Source: Altererythrobacter xiamenensis (GTDB lineage Bacteria > Pseudomonadota > Alphaproteobacteria > Sphingomonadales > Sphingomonadaceae). From it: DNA of 64,000 bases. A program made the translations under genes and the position numbers. Location: positions 1,009,170 to 1,073,169 of the forward strand of contig NZ_FXWG01000002.1 in the NCBI RefSeq assembly GCF_900177715.1. The letters run 5' to 3'. Shown piece by piece: positions 43,073 to 52,670 of the stretch. The stretch's first letter is position 1, and every line of letters starts with the position of its first letter. Under the pieces are notes generated by a model. That model did not search any database, was not told the origin of the DNA, and was given only the letters and a program-made list of their open reading frames with translations.

Positions 43073-45589
43073 TCAGAAACTGTAGCCGACTTCCACGCCC
43101 ACCAGGCGGCGAGATCCGGGCGAGATGAACGATCCGCCGAACTCGATCGCCGGGATCACCTCGTTCAGATATTTGCGGTTGAGCGCATTCTCGGCGAATA
43201 CGGCTGCAGTGAAATCGCCGACCTCGATACCCGCGCGCAGATTGAGAACACCGAATGCATCACGCCTTGCCACGCTGTAATCGGCATCGCCGACGAATGC
43301 GGGCAGCGCGAGAGCCGAAATCGGCAGGAGGCCGGAGAACAGCGTCGGCGCAGTCTGGTCCTGGAAGGAATGGAACCAGGTCGGCCCGGTGATACGGTAA
43401 TCGGCCCGCATGATCAGATCGACGTTGTCTGTCAGCGGAGTATCGATCTCGGTTCCGAGGTTGATCGTGTAATCGGCGGTGTAGGGCGACTTGTTACCCA
43501 CGGTCGAGGGACGCGAGCTGTTCGCCTTGATCTCGGATTCGGTGACATTGACCGAGCCGAAGAACTTCCAACCCTCGACCACCTCGGCCGAGGTGTTGAA
43601 CTCGACGCCATAGACTTCGACCTCGTCGATATTGGAGACCACGCGCAACAGTCCGAAGGGCCCGACGAAGAACTCGAAGAACTGCATATCGTCGATTTCG
43701 GTGTAGTAGCCGGCAAGATCGAATGTCACCCGGCCGTTGGCGATCTCGCCTTTCACACCCAGCTCAAAGGCAGACGAGACCTCCTTGTCATACTGGTCTT
43801 CGATCGACACGTCGGCACCGATGAACTGGACGAAGTTCGCATCGATGATTGCCGACGAGCCCTGGTTGTTGAACCCCCCCGATTTGAAGCCGATGCCCCA
43901 GTTGGCATAGAAATTGAGATCGGGATTGGGCTGGTAGCTCAGGCTGACTTTCGGCTGCAGCTGCTTGAAGGTCGCATCAACCGGCGAAAGAGCGCCGAAA
44001 GCAAGACCCGGATTGATCGGGCCGCCGGTGAACGGGTCGAGCGCCGTTGCCGGGACTTGCGATTCCGACGAGCGGTCCTCGATATCGTAGCGCAGGGCAA
44101 GACCGGCGGTGAGGTCGCCGATCTCGTATTCGACGTTGCCGAAAGCGGCGTAAACGGTGGTATCGAATTTGTCGGCAAGCAGCAGCGAGGTCGGGTTGGC
44201 ACTGCCCGGCGGATTGAACAGCTCCTCGCTCACGCCTGCGCCGGTATCGCCGCCGATACTCACGCCGGTTTCGCGATCAATCTTGAGGAAATAGGCACCG
44301 ATCTGCCAGCTCAGCGCACCGCCTCCTGACGAGGCGAGGCGGATTTCGCCGCTGATGTCCGACTGCTCGCGGATCTGCAGCTGCGTACCATCGCAAGTCG
44401 TCGGGCTGTAGGCCCCGAAGGTCGAACCATTGGCGGGGGCGAAGATGAACGGCACGGGGATCTGGCCGACGAAACCGGGCTGATTCAACGGGAAGCCCGT
44501 GAGGCCTACCGTGGTCGCGAAGCAACTGTTGACGACGTTGTTCGCTGCCGGATCGGCTGCGGCAATGAAGCGCGCGAAATCTGCCGAAGTGCCGTCCGCC
44601 GTAAGAGCCTGATCGACATCGGAGTAGAGCGCCCATGCGGTGAGCGTGAGGCCGCCGAAATCATGCTCGATCTTGGCCGAGATGTCGAAGCTGTCCTGCT
44701 CGTTTGTTGGGCGGATATTCCCGTAATAGCCGAAAGGATGCTCGTTGACGTCCTCGAAGAAGGCGGGATTGACCCCTCCGAAAGCAGGGATGTGGAAGGA
44801 GGAGTTGAAGTTGATCGAGGCACCGCGCAACTGCGAATAACGAGCCTTGATATCCACCTCGGTCGCATCGCCCAGGTCTGCGACGACACGGCCATCGACC
44901 GACCAGACCTCCTGATCGTCCACGACCTTTCGATCGAGGAACTCGTTGCGGAAGAAGCCATCGGTCGTCCGGTAATATCCGGAGAGGACGAAACCGAGAT
45001 TGTCGCCCAGCGGACCGGAGACATAGGCCGTCCCTTCCGCGGTATTCTCATTGGCATAGGACGCTCTGACCGCGCCTTCGAAGAAATCGCCGGGCTTCTT
45101 GGTCTGCAGGATAATTGCGCCTGCCGCCGCGTTGCGACCGTAGAGCGCGCCTTGCGGACCCTTGAGGATTTCGACCTGCCGTAGCGTGCCCTGGTTCTGG
45201 TTGAGCTGTGCGGTGTTCGTTTTCAGAATGCCGTCGACGACGAGAGCGACGGAGCTTTCCGCGTCACGTGCGCCATTGATGCCGCGAATGTTGATCTGGG
45301 TGTCACCCGCCTCGGCCGTGCCGGTGACGATCGTGACGCCAGGGGTGAGCTGGGCGAAATCCTCGGCATTCTCCGCGCCCGTCTTTTCCAGAGCGTCGGC
45401 GGTGAGGACAGAGACCGACGCTGGCACATCCTGAAGCCGTTCGTTCTGGCGACGTGCGGTCACGATGATCGCGTTATCGCTTTCTTCGGCTTCGACCGGT
45501 TCCGAAGGGGCGGTCTGTGCGAGTGCAGGCGATGCCGCGCTGATCAGTCCGATGTATGATGCCGCGGCCAATAGTCGAGTATGACGCAT
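43073..45589 (-). CDS. TonB-dependent receptor
   Basis: Outer-membrane import channel of 838 residues with a signal peptide ending SPALAQTAP. A TonB-box-like EESDNAIIVTARR is followed by a plug domain (QDVPASVSVLTADAL, GPQGALYGRNAAAGAI) and a 22-strand barrel with the C-terminal GSRRLVGVEVGYSF. Such receptors import large or scarce nutrients in sphingomonads; no siderophore genes are near, so an organic substrate used by the neighbouring catabolic genes is likely. The ATG at 45589 follows AGGGGAA. It is divergent from the GntR gene, whose operator lies between. Confidence 0.92.
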   Translation of the reverse strand: MRHTRLLAAASYIGLISAASPALAQTAPSEPVEAEESDNAIIVTARRQNERLQDVPASVSVLTADALEKTGAENAEDFAQLTPGVTIVTGTAEAGDTQINIRGINGARDAESSVALVVDGILKTNTAQLNQNQGTLRQVEILKGPQGALYGRNAAAGAIILQTKKPGDFFEGAVRASYANENTAEGTAYVSGPLGDNLGFVLSGYYRTTDGFFRNEFLDRKVVDDQEVWSVDGRVVADLGDATEVDIKARYSQLRGASINFNSSFHIPAFGGVNPAFFEDVNEHPFGYYGNIRPTNEQDSFDISAKIEHDFGGLTLTAWALYSDVDQALTADGTSADFARFIAAADPAANNVVNSCFATTVGLTGFPLNQPGFVGQIPVPFIFAPANGSTFGAYSPTTCDGTQLQIREQSDISGEIRLASSGGGALSWQIGAYFLKIDRETGVSIGGDTGAGVSEELFNPPGSANPTSLLLADKFDTTVYAAFGNVEYEIGDLTAGLALRYDIEDRSSESQVPATALDPFTGGPINPGLAFGALSPVDATFKQLQPKVSLSYQPNPDLNFYANWGIGFKSGGFNNQGSSAIIDANFVQFIGADVSIEDQYDKEVSSAFELGVKGEIANGRVTFDLAGYYTEIDDMQFFEFFVGPFGLLRVVSNIDEVEVYGVEFNTSAEVVEGWKFFGSVNVTESEIKANSSRPSTVGNKSPYTADYTINLGTEIDTPLTDNVDLIMRADYRITGPTWFHSFQDQTAPTLFSGLLPISALALPAFVGDADYSVARRDAFGVLNLRAGIEVGDFTAAVFAENALNRKYLNEVIPAIEFGGSFISPGSRRLVGVEVGYSF

Positions 45590-45740
45590 CAAATTTCCCC
45601 TTGAGCGATCGCGCGATCACGTCGGGCGATCTGATTTTTGCTTCCCTCGAGGCCGCAATCAGTAGCCTTGCTACATCCCGCGGCCATTACAGCGCCCCTT
45701 GCAAGATCGCTGAATCAGCGCCTTGCGTTCACAAACGTGT

Positions 45741-45752
45741 ATTGTATACAAT
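45741..45752. promoter_or_regulatory. GntR-type operator ATTGTATACAAT
   Basis: A perfect 12-base palindrome between the TonB receptor and the GntR gene. It matches the TTGTATACAA pattern bound by several FadR-subfamily GntR regulators. A second TGTATACA occurs at 46485-46492. Confidence 0.65.
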
Positions 45753-45806
45753 TAGGCGAAGTCAAGCATCCACATGCATTCACTCCGATGGGTAGAGGCC
45801 ACAGTC

Positions 45807-46475
45807 ATGACGAAAGCGTCGGACCGCGCATACGAAACGATCAGAGGGATGATTCTCTCAGGCGAATTATCGGCCGGCGACCCGCTTGGCGAAGAGGCCC
45901 TGGCCGAGCGATGCGGCGTCTCACGTACTCCTGTCAGGGAGGCCTTGCGGCGGCTGGAGACCGATCTGATGATTCGCAAGACCGACTCCCAGCGCAGCTT
46001 CGTGGCGGACTGGTCGATCGACGATGTTGAAGATGCATTCGAGATGAGGGCGATGCTCGAGGGGTATGCCGCGAGACGGGCAGCGGAAAGGATGACGGAG
46101 GAGATACTCGGTCGGATGCACGCCTGTAACCGCGCGATTTCGGCTGCCACTACTAAGGCCAAGCCCGATGTTGCAACCTTTCTCGACCGCAACCGCGAGT
46201 TCCATGCAATGGTGCTCGAGGCAGCGGGCTCTCGCCGCCTCACGAACCTGCTGACCGCCCTGATCGAACAGCCGGTCGTGTGGCGGACCGCGCATCATTA
46301 CAGCCCCGAAGCGTTCCAGCGATCGCATAGCGAGCATGCCGATTTGCTCTCGGCCTTCGAGCGGGGTGACGGAGCCTGGGCGGAGACGATCATGGCCGGG
46401 CATATCCGGCGCGCATTCCATGCCTATTCGGATGCGCACAAGGGCATGCGGGCTCTCGAAAGGGGCGCGGCGTGA
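45807..46475 (+). CDS. GntR family regulator (FadR subfamily, FCD domain)
   Basis: A 222-residue repressor. The winged helix spans about residues 5-70 (AYETIRGMILSGELSAGDPL, ALAERCGVSRTPVREALRRL) and a FCD ligand domain follows (VEDAFEMRAMLEGYAARRAA, DRNREFHAMVLEAAGSRRL, HADLLSAFERGD). FadR-type regulators usually sense an organic acid or its CoA ester. The ATG at 45807 follows AGAGG; the frame from 45774 is less likely. It opens the operon of the lyase, HyuA, HyuB and CoA-transferase genes (GTGA overlap with the next gene). Confidence 0.9.
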   Translation: MTKASDRAYETIRGMILSGELSAGDPLGEEALAERCGVSRTPVREALRRLETDLMIRKTDSQRSFVADWSIDDVEDAFEMRAMLEGYAARRAAERMTEEILGRMHACNRAISAATTKAKPDVATFLDRNREFHAMVLEAAGSRRLTNLLTALIEQPVVWRTAHHYSPEAFQRSHSEHADLLSAFERGDGAWAETIMAGHIRRAFHAYSDAHKGMRALERGAA

Positions 46476-47413
46476 CCGATAAAATGTATACAAATATGAT
46501 TGAAATGGTCGAGGTCAGTCCGCGTGACGGCCTCCAGAACGAGAAGACCCAGATCAGCACCTCGGACAAGATCAGGCTGATCGAGCGCGCTATCGAAGCC
46601 GGTTTTCGGCGGATTGAAGTCACGAGCTTCGTCAATCCCCGGGCAGTCCCGCAAATGGCGGATGCCGAAGAGGTATGCGCCGGCCTGCCCGACCGCGAGG
46701 ACGTGACCTACATTGGGCTCGTCATGAACCAGCGCGGAGCAGATCGTGCGCTGGCGACGGGGCGGATCGACCAGCTCGGTGCAGTCTGTGTCGCGACCGA
46801 TCGGTTCGCCATGGCCAATCAGGGTCAGACGTCGGAAGGCTCGGTCGAAGCGGCCAAGGCCATTATCGAGGCGGCCAGAAGCGCGGGCAAGACCGCACAG
46901 GCCACCATTGCGGCCAGTTTCGGTTGCCCGTTCGAAGGTGAAGTCGCCGAGGAGCGTGTCATCGCAATGGCCGCCTCTCTTGCCGAAGCTGCCCCGGTCG
47001 AGATCGCGCTCGCCGACACGATCGGCGTTGGCAATCCGGCCCATGTCAGCAGTCTCGTCACCAGGGTCAAGGAGGCGATCGGAGAGATTCCGGTGCGCGT
47101 CCATTTCCACAATACCCGCGGCACGGGCCTCGCGAATGTCTGGGCGGCGATCGGGGCTGGTGCCGTCACGGTCGATGCGTCGATCGGCGGGCTCGGAGGA
47201 TGCCCGTTCGCTCCCGGGGCGGCGGGCAATGTCGCGACCGAAGACGTCGCCTACATGCTTGAGCGGGCAGGGATCGAAACCGGCATCGACCTCGCGTCGC
47301 TCATCGAAACCAATCATTGGCTGAGCTCGGTCATGGGCAAGGAATTGCCGGCGATGGTGGCCAAATCGGGCGGGTTTCCTGCCCCCGAAAAACAAGAAGA
47401 GGAAATCGCCTGA
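46472..47413 (+). CDS. Hydroxymethylglutaryl-CoA lyase-like enzyme
   Basis: A 313-residue TIM-barrel lyase of the HMG-CoA lyase/DRE-TIM family that cleaves a 3-hydroxy-acyl-CoA. It has SPRDGLQNE (metal and acid residues), the HxH metal motif HFHNTRG and the cysteine loop GLGGCPFAPGAAGN typical of HMG-CoA lyase. A GTG start at 46472 overlaps the GntR stop; an ATG at 46484 is an alternative. The TGTATACA in its first codons looks like a second GntR operator. Real substrate could be HMG-CoA or a related citramalyl-like CoA. Confidence 0.88.
   Translation: MTDKMYTNMIEMVEVSPRDGLQNEKTQISTSDKIRLIERAIEAGFRRIEVTSFVNPRAVPQMADAEEVCAGLPDREDVTYIGLVMNQRGADRALATGRIDQLGAVCVATDRFAMANQGQTSEGSVEAAKAIIEAARSAGKTAQATIAASFGCPFEGEVAEERVIAMAASLAEAAPVEIALADTIGVGNPAHVSSLVTRVKEAIGEIPVRVHFHNTRGTGLANVWAAIGAGAVTVDASIGGLGGCPFAPGAAGNVATEDVAYMLERAGIETGIDLASLIETNHWLSSVMGKELPAMVAKSGGFPAPEKQEEEIA
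46485..46492. promoter_or_regulatory. Second GntR-type half-operator TGTATACA
   Basis: TGTATACA inside the first codons of the lyase gene repeats the core of the operator at 45741-45752. It could be an internal site acting on the operon or a chance eight-base match. Confidence 0.4.
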
Positions 47414-49470
47414 TGCGCTATCGTTTGGGAGTGGATGTCGGCGGGACATTCACCGACTTGCTGTTGTTCGACAACGATACGGGGGCATTCTGGCGGCACA
47501 AGACGCCGTCCACGCCGCATGACAGTTCCGAAGGGATCCTGAACGGCGTCAACGCAATCACGGCGGAAGCTGGCGTCGATCCCGGCGACATCGAGTTCTT
47601 CCTGCATGGCACCACCGTCGCGACCAATGCCGTTCTCGAAGGGAAGGGTGCGCGCGTCGGGCTGATCACGACGGAGGGCTATCGCGACATCATGCAGATC
47701 GCGCGCAGCTTCGTGCCGGGCGGGCTTGCCGCCTGGATCGTCTGGCCCAAGCCGCAGCCGCTCGCCGCACTCGAAGATACGCTGACGGTCAAGGGCCGGA
47801 TGGGTGCCGACGGCGAGGAAGTACGCCCGATCGACGAGGCGCAGGTGCGTGAGGTTTGCGAACAGCTCAAGGCGCAGGGCGTCGAGGCGATCACGGTCAG
47901 CCTCATCAACGCCTATGTGAACGGCGCACATGAGAAGCGCATTGGCGAGATCGCGAACGAAGTTTTCGGCGATGTCCCGGTCTCGCTGAGCCACGAAGTC
48001 CTGCCGGAAATGCAGGAATACGAGCGGACCTTGTCGACCGTCGCCAACGCGGCGGTGCGGCCGGTGGTCGGCAACTACGTTTCCAAGCTGCGCAGCAAGC
48101 TCGAAGATGTTGGGGTCAAGGGCAAGCTCTCGCTGCTGCGTTCGGACGGCGGCCTCATGAGTAGCCAGAAAGCCGAAGAACATCCGGTCAATATCCTCAT
48201 GTCCGGGCCTGCAGGAGGCGTGACCGGAGCCCTTTGGGTCGCAAAAAACGCGGAGCTCAAGAATATCCTGACGCTCGATGTCGGCGGGACGTCCACCGAC
48301 GTCGCCCTGATAGAAAATCTCGAACCCCGCCGGGTTCGCACGACTGACGTTGGTCACCTTTCGGTTCGCGCATCCTCGCTCGATGTGAAGACCGTTGGCG
48401 CAGGCGGCGGATCGATCGCGCACGTTCCCGAACTGACGGGCGCGCTGCGGGTCGGGCCCGAAAGCGCCGGAGCCGTTCCGGGCCCCGTCGCCTATGGCAA
48501 GGGCGGCGAGTTGCCGACGGTGACCGACGCCAATGTGGTGCTCGGCTATCTGCCCGAAGACCTTCTCGGCGGCTCGTTCCAGCTCGACCGGGACGGCGCC
48601 AAAAAAGCTGTCCAGACCATCGCCGATGCGTTGGGCGTCGGCCTGATGGAGGCCGCACGCGGGATCATCGATATCGTCAATGAGAACATGTTCGGCGCGC
48701 TGCGCATGATCAGCGTGCAGCAGGGCTATGATCCGCGCCATTTCGCGCTGATGGGTTTCGGCGGAGCCGGGCCGCTGCATGTGAACGCCGTCGCCAAGCT
48801 GATGGGAAGCTGGCCCGCAGTCAGCCCGGTTTCGCCCGGGGTCCTGTGTGCGCTGGGCGATGCGACGACCCGCATGCGTACCGAAACTGCGCGCAGTTTC
48901 AGCCGCCTTGCAAGCGAAACCGATGTGAACGAGTTGGTCTCGCTGCTCGATGAAATGGCCGCGCAAACGCGCGCCGAACTCGAAGCTGACGGCATTCCGG
49001 CGGACAGCATCACCAGCGAGTTCGAGGTCGATGTCCGCTATGCCGGGCAGGCATTCGAAGTGCCGCTGACGATCGACCAGGCGACGCTGCGGGACAGGGG
49101 TATCGAAGGCATTCTCGCCCGCTTCGACGAGGAGCACCACCGGCTCTTCACCTTCAACATGGATACGCCGCATGAAATCGTGAACCTGCGCGCAGTGGCG
49201 CTGGGGGAAGCGCTGGAGCTCGATGCTGCCGAGCTCGAAAAAGGCGACGACGATCCCGCCCGAGCAAAGATCCGCGACCACACCTTGTGGATGGACGGAC
49301 GCGAGCAGGCGGCGGTCATCTATGACCGGTCCAAACTGCTGCAGGGCGACGTCATAGCCGGGCCGGCCATCATCACCGAGATGGATTCGACGACGCTCGT
49401 CGAACACGATTGCACCGCGACCATCGACGCGGTCGGGAATATTCTCATCAATCCAAAGCAGGAGGGCTGA
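47413..49470 (+). CDS. hyuA: Hydantoinase/oxoprolinase A-type subunit (HyuA)
   Basis: A 685-residue ATP-dependent subunit of the hydantoinase/oxoprolinase/acetone carboxylase family. The N-terminal phosphate loop is GVDVGGTFTDLLLFD and the companion HGTTVATNAVLEGKGARV is clear. The ATPase core shows MSGPAGGVTGA and LTLDVGGTSTDVALIE. Family members couple ATP to opening of lactam rings or carboxylation of ketones. The ATG at 47413 overlaps the lyase stop (TGATG); HyuB follows three bases after its stop. An allied amidase lies at 42413. Confidence 0.9.
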   Translation: MRYRLGVDVGGTFTDLLLFDNDTGAFWRHKTPSTPHDSSEGILNGVNAITAEAGVDPGDIEFFLHGTTVATNAVLEGKGARVGLITTEGYRDIMQIARSFVPGGLAAWIVWPKPQPLAALEDTLTVKGRMGADGEEVRPIDEAQVREVCEQLKAQGVEAITVSLINAYVNGAHEKRIGEIANEVFGDVPVSLSHEVLPEMQEYERTLSTVANAAVRPVVGNYVSKLRSKLEDVGVKGKLSLLRSDGGLMSSQKAEEHPVNILMSGPAGGVTGALWVAKNAELKNILTLDVGGTSTDVALIENLEPRRVRTTDVGHLSVRASSLDVKTVGAGGGSIAHVPELTGALRVGPESAGAVPGPVAYGKGGELPTVTDANVVLGYLPEDLLGGSFQLDRDGAKKAVQTIADALGVGLMEAARGIIDIVNENMFGALRMISVQQGYDPRHFALMGFGGAGPLHVNAVAKLMGSWPAVSPVSPGVLCALGDATTRMRTETARSFSRLASETDVNELVSLLDEMAAQTRAELEADGIPADSITSEFEVDVRYAGQAFEVPLTIDQATLRDRGIEGILARFDEEHHRLFTFNMDTPHEIVNLRAVALGEALELDAAELEKGDDDPARAKIRDHTLWMDGREQAAVIYDRSKLLQGDVIAGPAIITEMDSTTLVEHDCTATIDAVGNILINPKQEG

Positions 49471-49473
49471 ACG

Positions 49474-51369
49474 ATGCCAGCAGAAATCGTTGAAACCAAC
49501 GCGCAGCCTTTCAAAAAACTCGATCTCGATCCGGTCACGCTCGACATCATCGAAAACGCCTTGCGCAATGCCCGCATCGAGATGGACGCGACGCTTGTGC
49601 GCACCGCCATGTCGCCCGGCATTCGCGAACAGGGGGACGCGTTCCCGCTGATCGCCGACCCCGCCGGCAAGATGATCGTCGGTCAGTTCGGCAGCTTCAT
49701 CGACGGCTTTCTCAAGGGATTCGACGGGACGATCGAGGATGGAGACATGATCTTCCTCTCCGATCCCTATTCCTGCGAAGGTGCGATCAGCCACTCGAAC
49801 GACTGGCTTGTCATGCTGCCGGTGTTCAAGGACGGGCGGCTGGTCGCCTATACCGCAATGTTCGGCCATCAGTCCGATATCGGAGGCATGGTGCCCGGCT
49901 CGATGCCGATCGAAGCGACTTCGATCTTTCAGGAAGGCGTGCGCATTCCCCCGGTGAAGATCTGGAGGAAGGGCGAATATAACGAAGACCTGATGAAGCT
50001 GGTCATGCACCAGACGCGCAAGCCCGACTGGTGCCAGGCCGATCTCAACGCGCTCATCGCCAGTTGCCGGGTCGCGGCCAATCGCATCATCGAGATGGCG
50101 GACCGGTTCGGGGACGATGTGTACTACTCCGCGACGCAGGAGCTCCTGGCGCGCAACCACCGCGCGATGAAGGCGCTGATCGGTCAGGCGATCCCGACCG
50201 ACAAGGCGAGTTTCGAGGATTACATCTGCGACGATGGCAAGGGCTATGGCCCCTACAAGATCAAGTGCACGATGTGGCGCGAAGGCGACAAGGTCATTCT
50301 CGACTTCGACGGGACCGACCCGCAGTCCGCCGCCTCGATCAATTTCTACCTCAACGAGAACATGTTCAAGATGTTCTTCGGCATCTACATGATCATGGTC
50401 TTCGACCCGCAGATCCTGTTCAATGACGGGTTCTACGATCTGATCGAGGTCCGCATTCCCGAAGGCTCCTTGTTGAAACCGCAGTTCCCCGCCGCCCTGT
50501 CGGGTCGCACCCACGCGCTGGGACGGATTTTCGACATTCTCGGCGGGTTGCTGGGTCAGGGTACGCCCGAGTTCCTCAATGCCGCCGGTTTCTCATCCTC
50601 GCCCCACCTCTTCTATTCGGGGTGGGATATGCGCGAGGGAAAGAAGAACGACTGGTTCCAGCTTTTCCAGATCGGTTTCGGCGGGATACCCGGCAGGCCG
50701 CTGGGCGACGGGCCGGACGGGCACTCGCTTTGGCCCGGCTTCACCAATGTGCCCAACGAGTTTCTCGAACGCTACTTCCCCTTGCGGATCGAGCGCTATG
50801 AAACCGAGCCGGACAGCGGCGGTGCCGGACTGCATCGCGGCGGCAACGGTATTCACATGACCTACCGCTTCCTCGCCGACGGGGCCGTGGCTATCCACGA
50901 TGATCGTTGGTTCGTCCCGCCGTGGGGCGTCAACGGCGGTCATCCCGGCAAGCGCGCGACCAAGGTGCTCGAACGGCTCGACGGGACCACGGAAATCGTC
51001 GGCAACAAGGTCGAGGATGTCGAGGTGAAGGCAGGCGAGCAGTTGCACTTCATAACCTGGGGCGGCGGCGGTTGGGGCGACCCGCTCGAACGCGATCCGG
51101 AGCTTGTCGCGCTCGAAGTGCGGCAGGGTCTGGTGACGATCGACGGCGCGCGCGAATATGGCGTGGTCATAAATGAAGACCATACAGTCGATACCGGCGC
51201 GACCGAAGCCTTGCGCTCCGACATCAAGGGAAAGCGCGGCGATTTGCCGCTGTTCGATTATGGTCCGGGGATCGAGGCCCTGCGCTCGGCCTGCGAAGAG
51301 GAAACCGGGCTTCCCGCACCGACCCAGCCGGTATGGCATGAGCAGCAGACTGCCGAGGCTGCGGAGTGA
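49474..51369 (+). CDS. hyuB: Hydantoinase/oxoprolinase B-type subunit (HyuB)
   Basis: A 631-residue partner of HyuA. The family core is visible as LDPVTLDIIENALRNARIEM, SPGIREQGDAFPLI and DGDMIFLSDPYSCEGAISHS, with the C-terminal GGGGWGDPLERDPE. Together with HyuA it should form an ATP-dependent hydrolase or carboxylase. Length is close to that of N-methylhydantoinase or acetone-carboxylase-like beta subunits. The CoA-transferase GTG start overlaps its stop by four bases. Confidence 0.9.
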   Translation: MPAEIVETNAQPFKKLDLDPVTLDIIENALRNARIEMDATLVRTAMSPGIREQGDAFPLIADPAGKMIVGQFGSFIDGFLKGFDGTIEDGDMIFLSDPYSCEGAISHSNDWLVMLPVFKDGRLVAYTAMFGHQSDIGGMVPGSMPIEATSIFQEGVRIPPVKIWRKGEYNEDLMKLVMHQTRKPDWCQADLNALIASCRVAANRIIEMADRFGDDVYYSATQELLARNHRAMKALIGQAIPTDKASFEDYICDDGKGYGPYKIKCTMWREGDKVILDFDGTDPQSAASINFYLNENMFKMFFGIYMIMVFDPQILFNDGFYDLIEVRIPEGSLLKPQFPAALSGRTHALGRIFDILGGLLGQGTPEFLNAAGFSSSPHLFYSGWDMREGKKNDWFQLFQIGFGGIPGRPLGDGPDGHSLWPGFTNVPNEFLERYFPLRIERYETEPDSGGAGLHRGGNGIHMTYRFLADGAVAIHDDRWFVPPWGVNGGHPGKRATKVLERLDGTTEIVGNKVEDVEVKAGEQLHFITWGGGGWGDPLERDPELVALEVRQGLVTIDGAREYGVVINEDHTVDTGATEALRSDIKGKRGDLPLFDYGPGIEALRSACEEETGLPAPTQPVWHEQQTAEAAE

Positions 51370-52565
51370 CCGAGCCTGCCAACACCGGCGCCCTCAAGGG
51401 GTTGCGCGTGGTCGAAATGGGTCAGCTTCTGGCCGGCCCCTTCTGCGGCCAGTTGCTCGGCGACATGGGCGCTGACGTCATCAAGATCGAACCGCCCGGC
51501 ACGGGCGATCCGATGCGTGAATGGGGGCAGGGCGACGAGAAAGTCCAATGGGAAGTGATCGCCCGTAACAAGCGTTCGGTCACGTGCAATCTGCGTGTTC
51601 CGGAAGGACAGGAGATTGCTCGCCAACTGATCGCGAGCGCCGACGTACTGATCGAGAACTTCAAGCCGGGCACGCTCGAAAAATGGAACCTGTCGCCCGA
51701 TAAGCTTCACTCGATCAATCCGGGGCTGATCATCGCGCGCATGTCGGGCTACGGCCAGACGGGGCCCTATTCCACGCGGGCGGGCTTCGGCGGTATCGGA
51801 GAGGCGATGGGCGGCTGGCGCTATATCGTCGGCGAACCCGATAGGCCGCCGGCTCGCATGGGCATTTCGATCGGTGACACGCTCTGTGCGACCTACGGCA
51901 CGATGGGCGTTCTCGCTGCGCTCCATCACCGCGAGAAGACCGGGGAGGGGCAGGTCATCGACACTGCGCTCTACGAATCCGTGCTGCAGGTGATGGAAGG
52001 ACTTGTGCCCGAATACGACTACAACGGCTTCATCCGCGAGCGCTCCGGTTCGATCCTTCCCGGTATCGCGCCGAGCAACGTCTATTCGTGCAAGGATGGC
52101 CCGTTCATGATCGGAGCCAACAAGGACGCGATCTTTGCGCGGCTTGCCGAGGCGATGGGCAGGCCGGAACTGGCCGAAGACCCGCGCTACAGAACCCATC
52201 TTGCCCGCGGTGAAAACCAGACCGAGCTCGACGAGTTGATCAATGCATGGACCGGCACGCTTACGATTGACGAGGTCGACGCATTGATGATCGAGCACTC
52301 GATCCCGGCAGGGCGGGTCTACACCGCGAAAGACATGCTGGAAGACCCGCACTTCAAGGCGCGCGAGGCGATTGTCGAGGTCGAGACAGAAGGGCACGGC
52401 AAGCTCAAGATGCAGAATGCCTTCCCGCGCTTCTCGAAATCGCAGTCAGGCATCCGTCGACCGGCTCCGGTGACACCGGGCCAGCACAATGCCGAGGTGT
52501 TCGGTGAGATTCTCGGCTGGGATCAGGAAGACCTCGCCGAGAAGAAGAAGTCCGGCTTGATCTAG
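51366..52565 (+). CDS. Class III CoA-transferase (CaiB/BaiF)
   Basis: Transfers CoA from one acid to another, 399 residues. It has the N-terminal LKGLRVVEMGQLLAGPFCGQ, the LGDMGADVIKIEPPGTGDPM segment and GISIGDTLCATYGTMGV, with the catalytic Asp in IGD. It completes the operon that starts with GntR. It would activate the acid made by HyuAB or a related step and supply a CoA ester for the lyase; the substrate is not identifiable. GTG start at 51366. Confidence 0.92.
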   Translation: MTEPANTGALKGLRVVEMGQLLAGPFCGQLLGDMGADVIKIEPPGTGDPMREWGQGDEKVQWEVIARNKRSVTCNLRVPEGQEIARQLIASADVLIENFKPGTLEKWNLSPDKLHSINPGLIIARMSGYGQTGPYSTRAGFGGIGEAMGGWRYIVGEPDRPPARMGISIGDTLCATYGTMGVLAALHHREKTGEGQVIDTALYESVLQVMEGLVPEYDYNGFIRERSGSILPGIAPSNVYSCKDGPFMIGANKDAIFARLAEAMGRPELAEDPRYRTHLARGENQTELDELINAWTGTLTIDEVDALMIEHSIPAGRVYTAKDMLEDPHFKAREAIVEVETEGHGKLKMQNAFPRFSKSQSGIRRPAPVTPGQHNAEVFGEILGWDQEDLAEKKKSGLI

Positions 52566-52621
52566 CTCATCAAGGTCAAGGCGTTGTCGGATAAGACAGG
52601 GCCAAGGCTGTCCAGGCAGAA

Positions 52622-52653
52622 AGAGGGCCGCGCTGATGCACGGCCCTCTCTTT
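52622..52653. terminator. Terminator between convergent genes
   Basis: AGAGGGCCG and CGGCCCTCT form a nine-pair stem followed by TTTG on the plus strand, with a T-rich side on the minus strand as well. It lies after the CoA-transferase and serves the convergent tautomerase gene too. Confidence 0.75.
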
Positions 52654-52670
52654 GTTGATTTGAGCGAGGG

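Noticed and set aside
47314..50514. A 1066-codon reading frame antisense to the hyuA/hyuB genes
   Set aside because: It is complementary to well-recognised HyuA and HyuB proteins and shows no family likeness; long antisense frames are common in GC-rich genomes.
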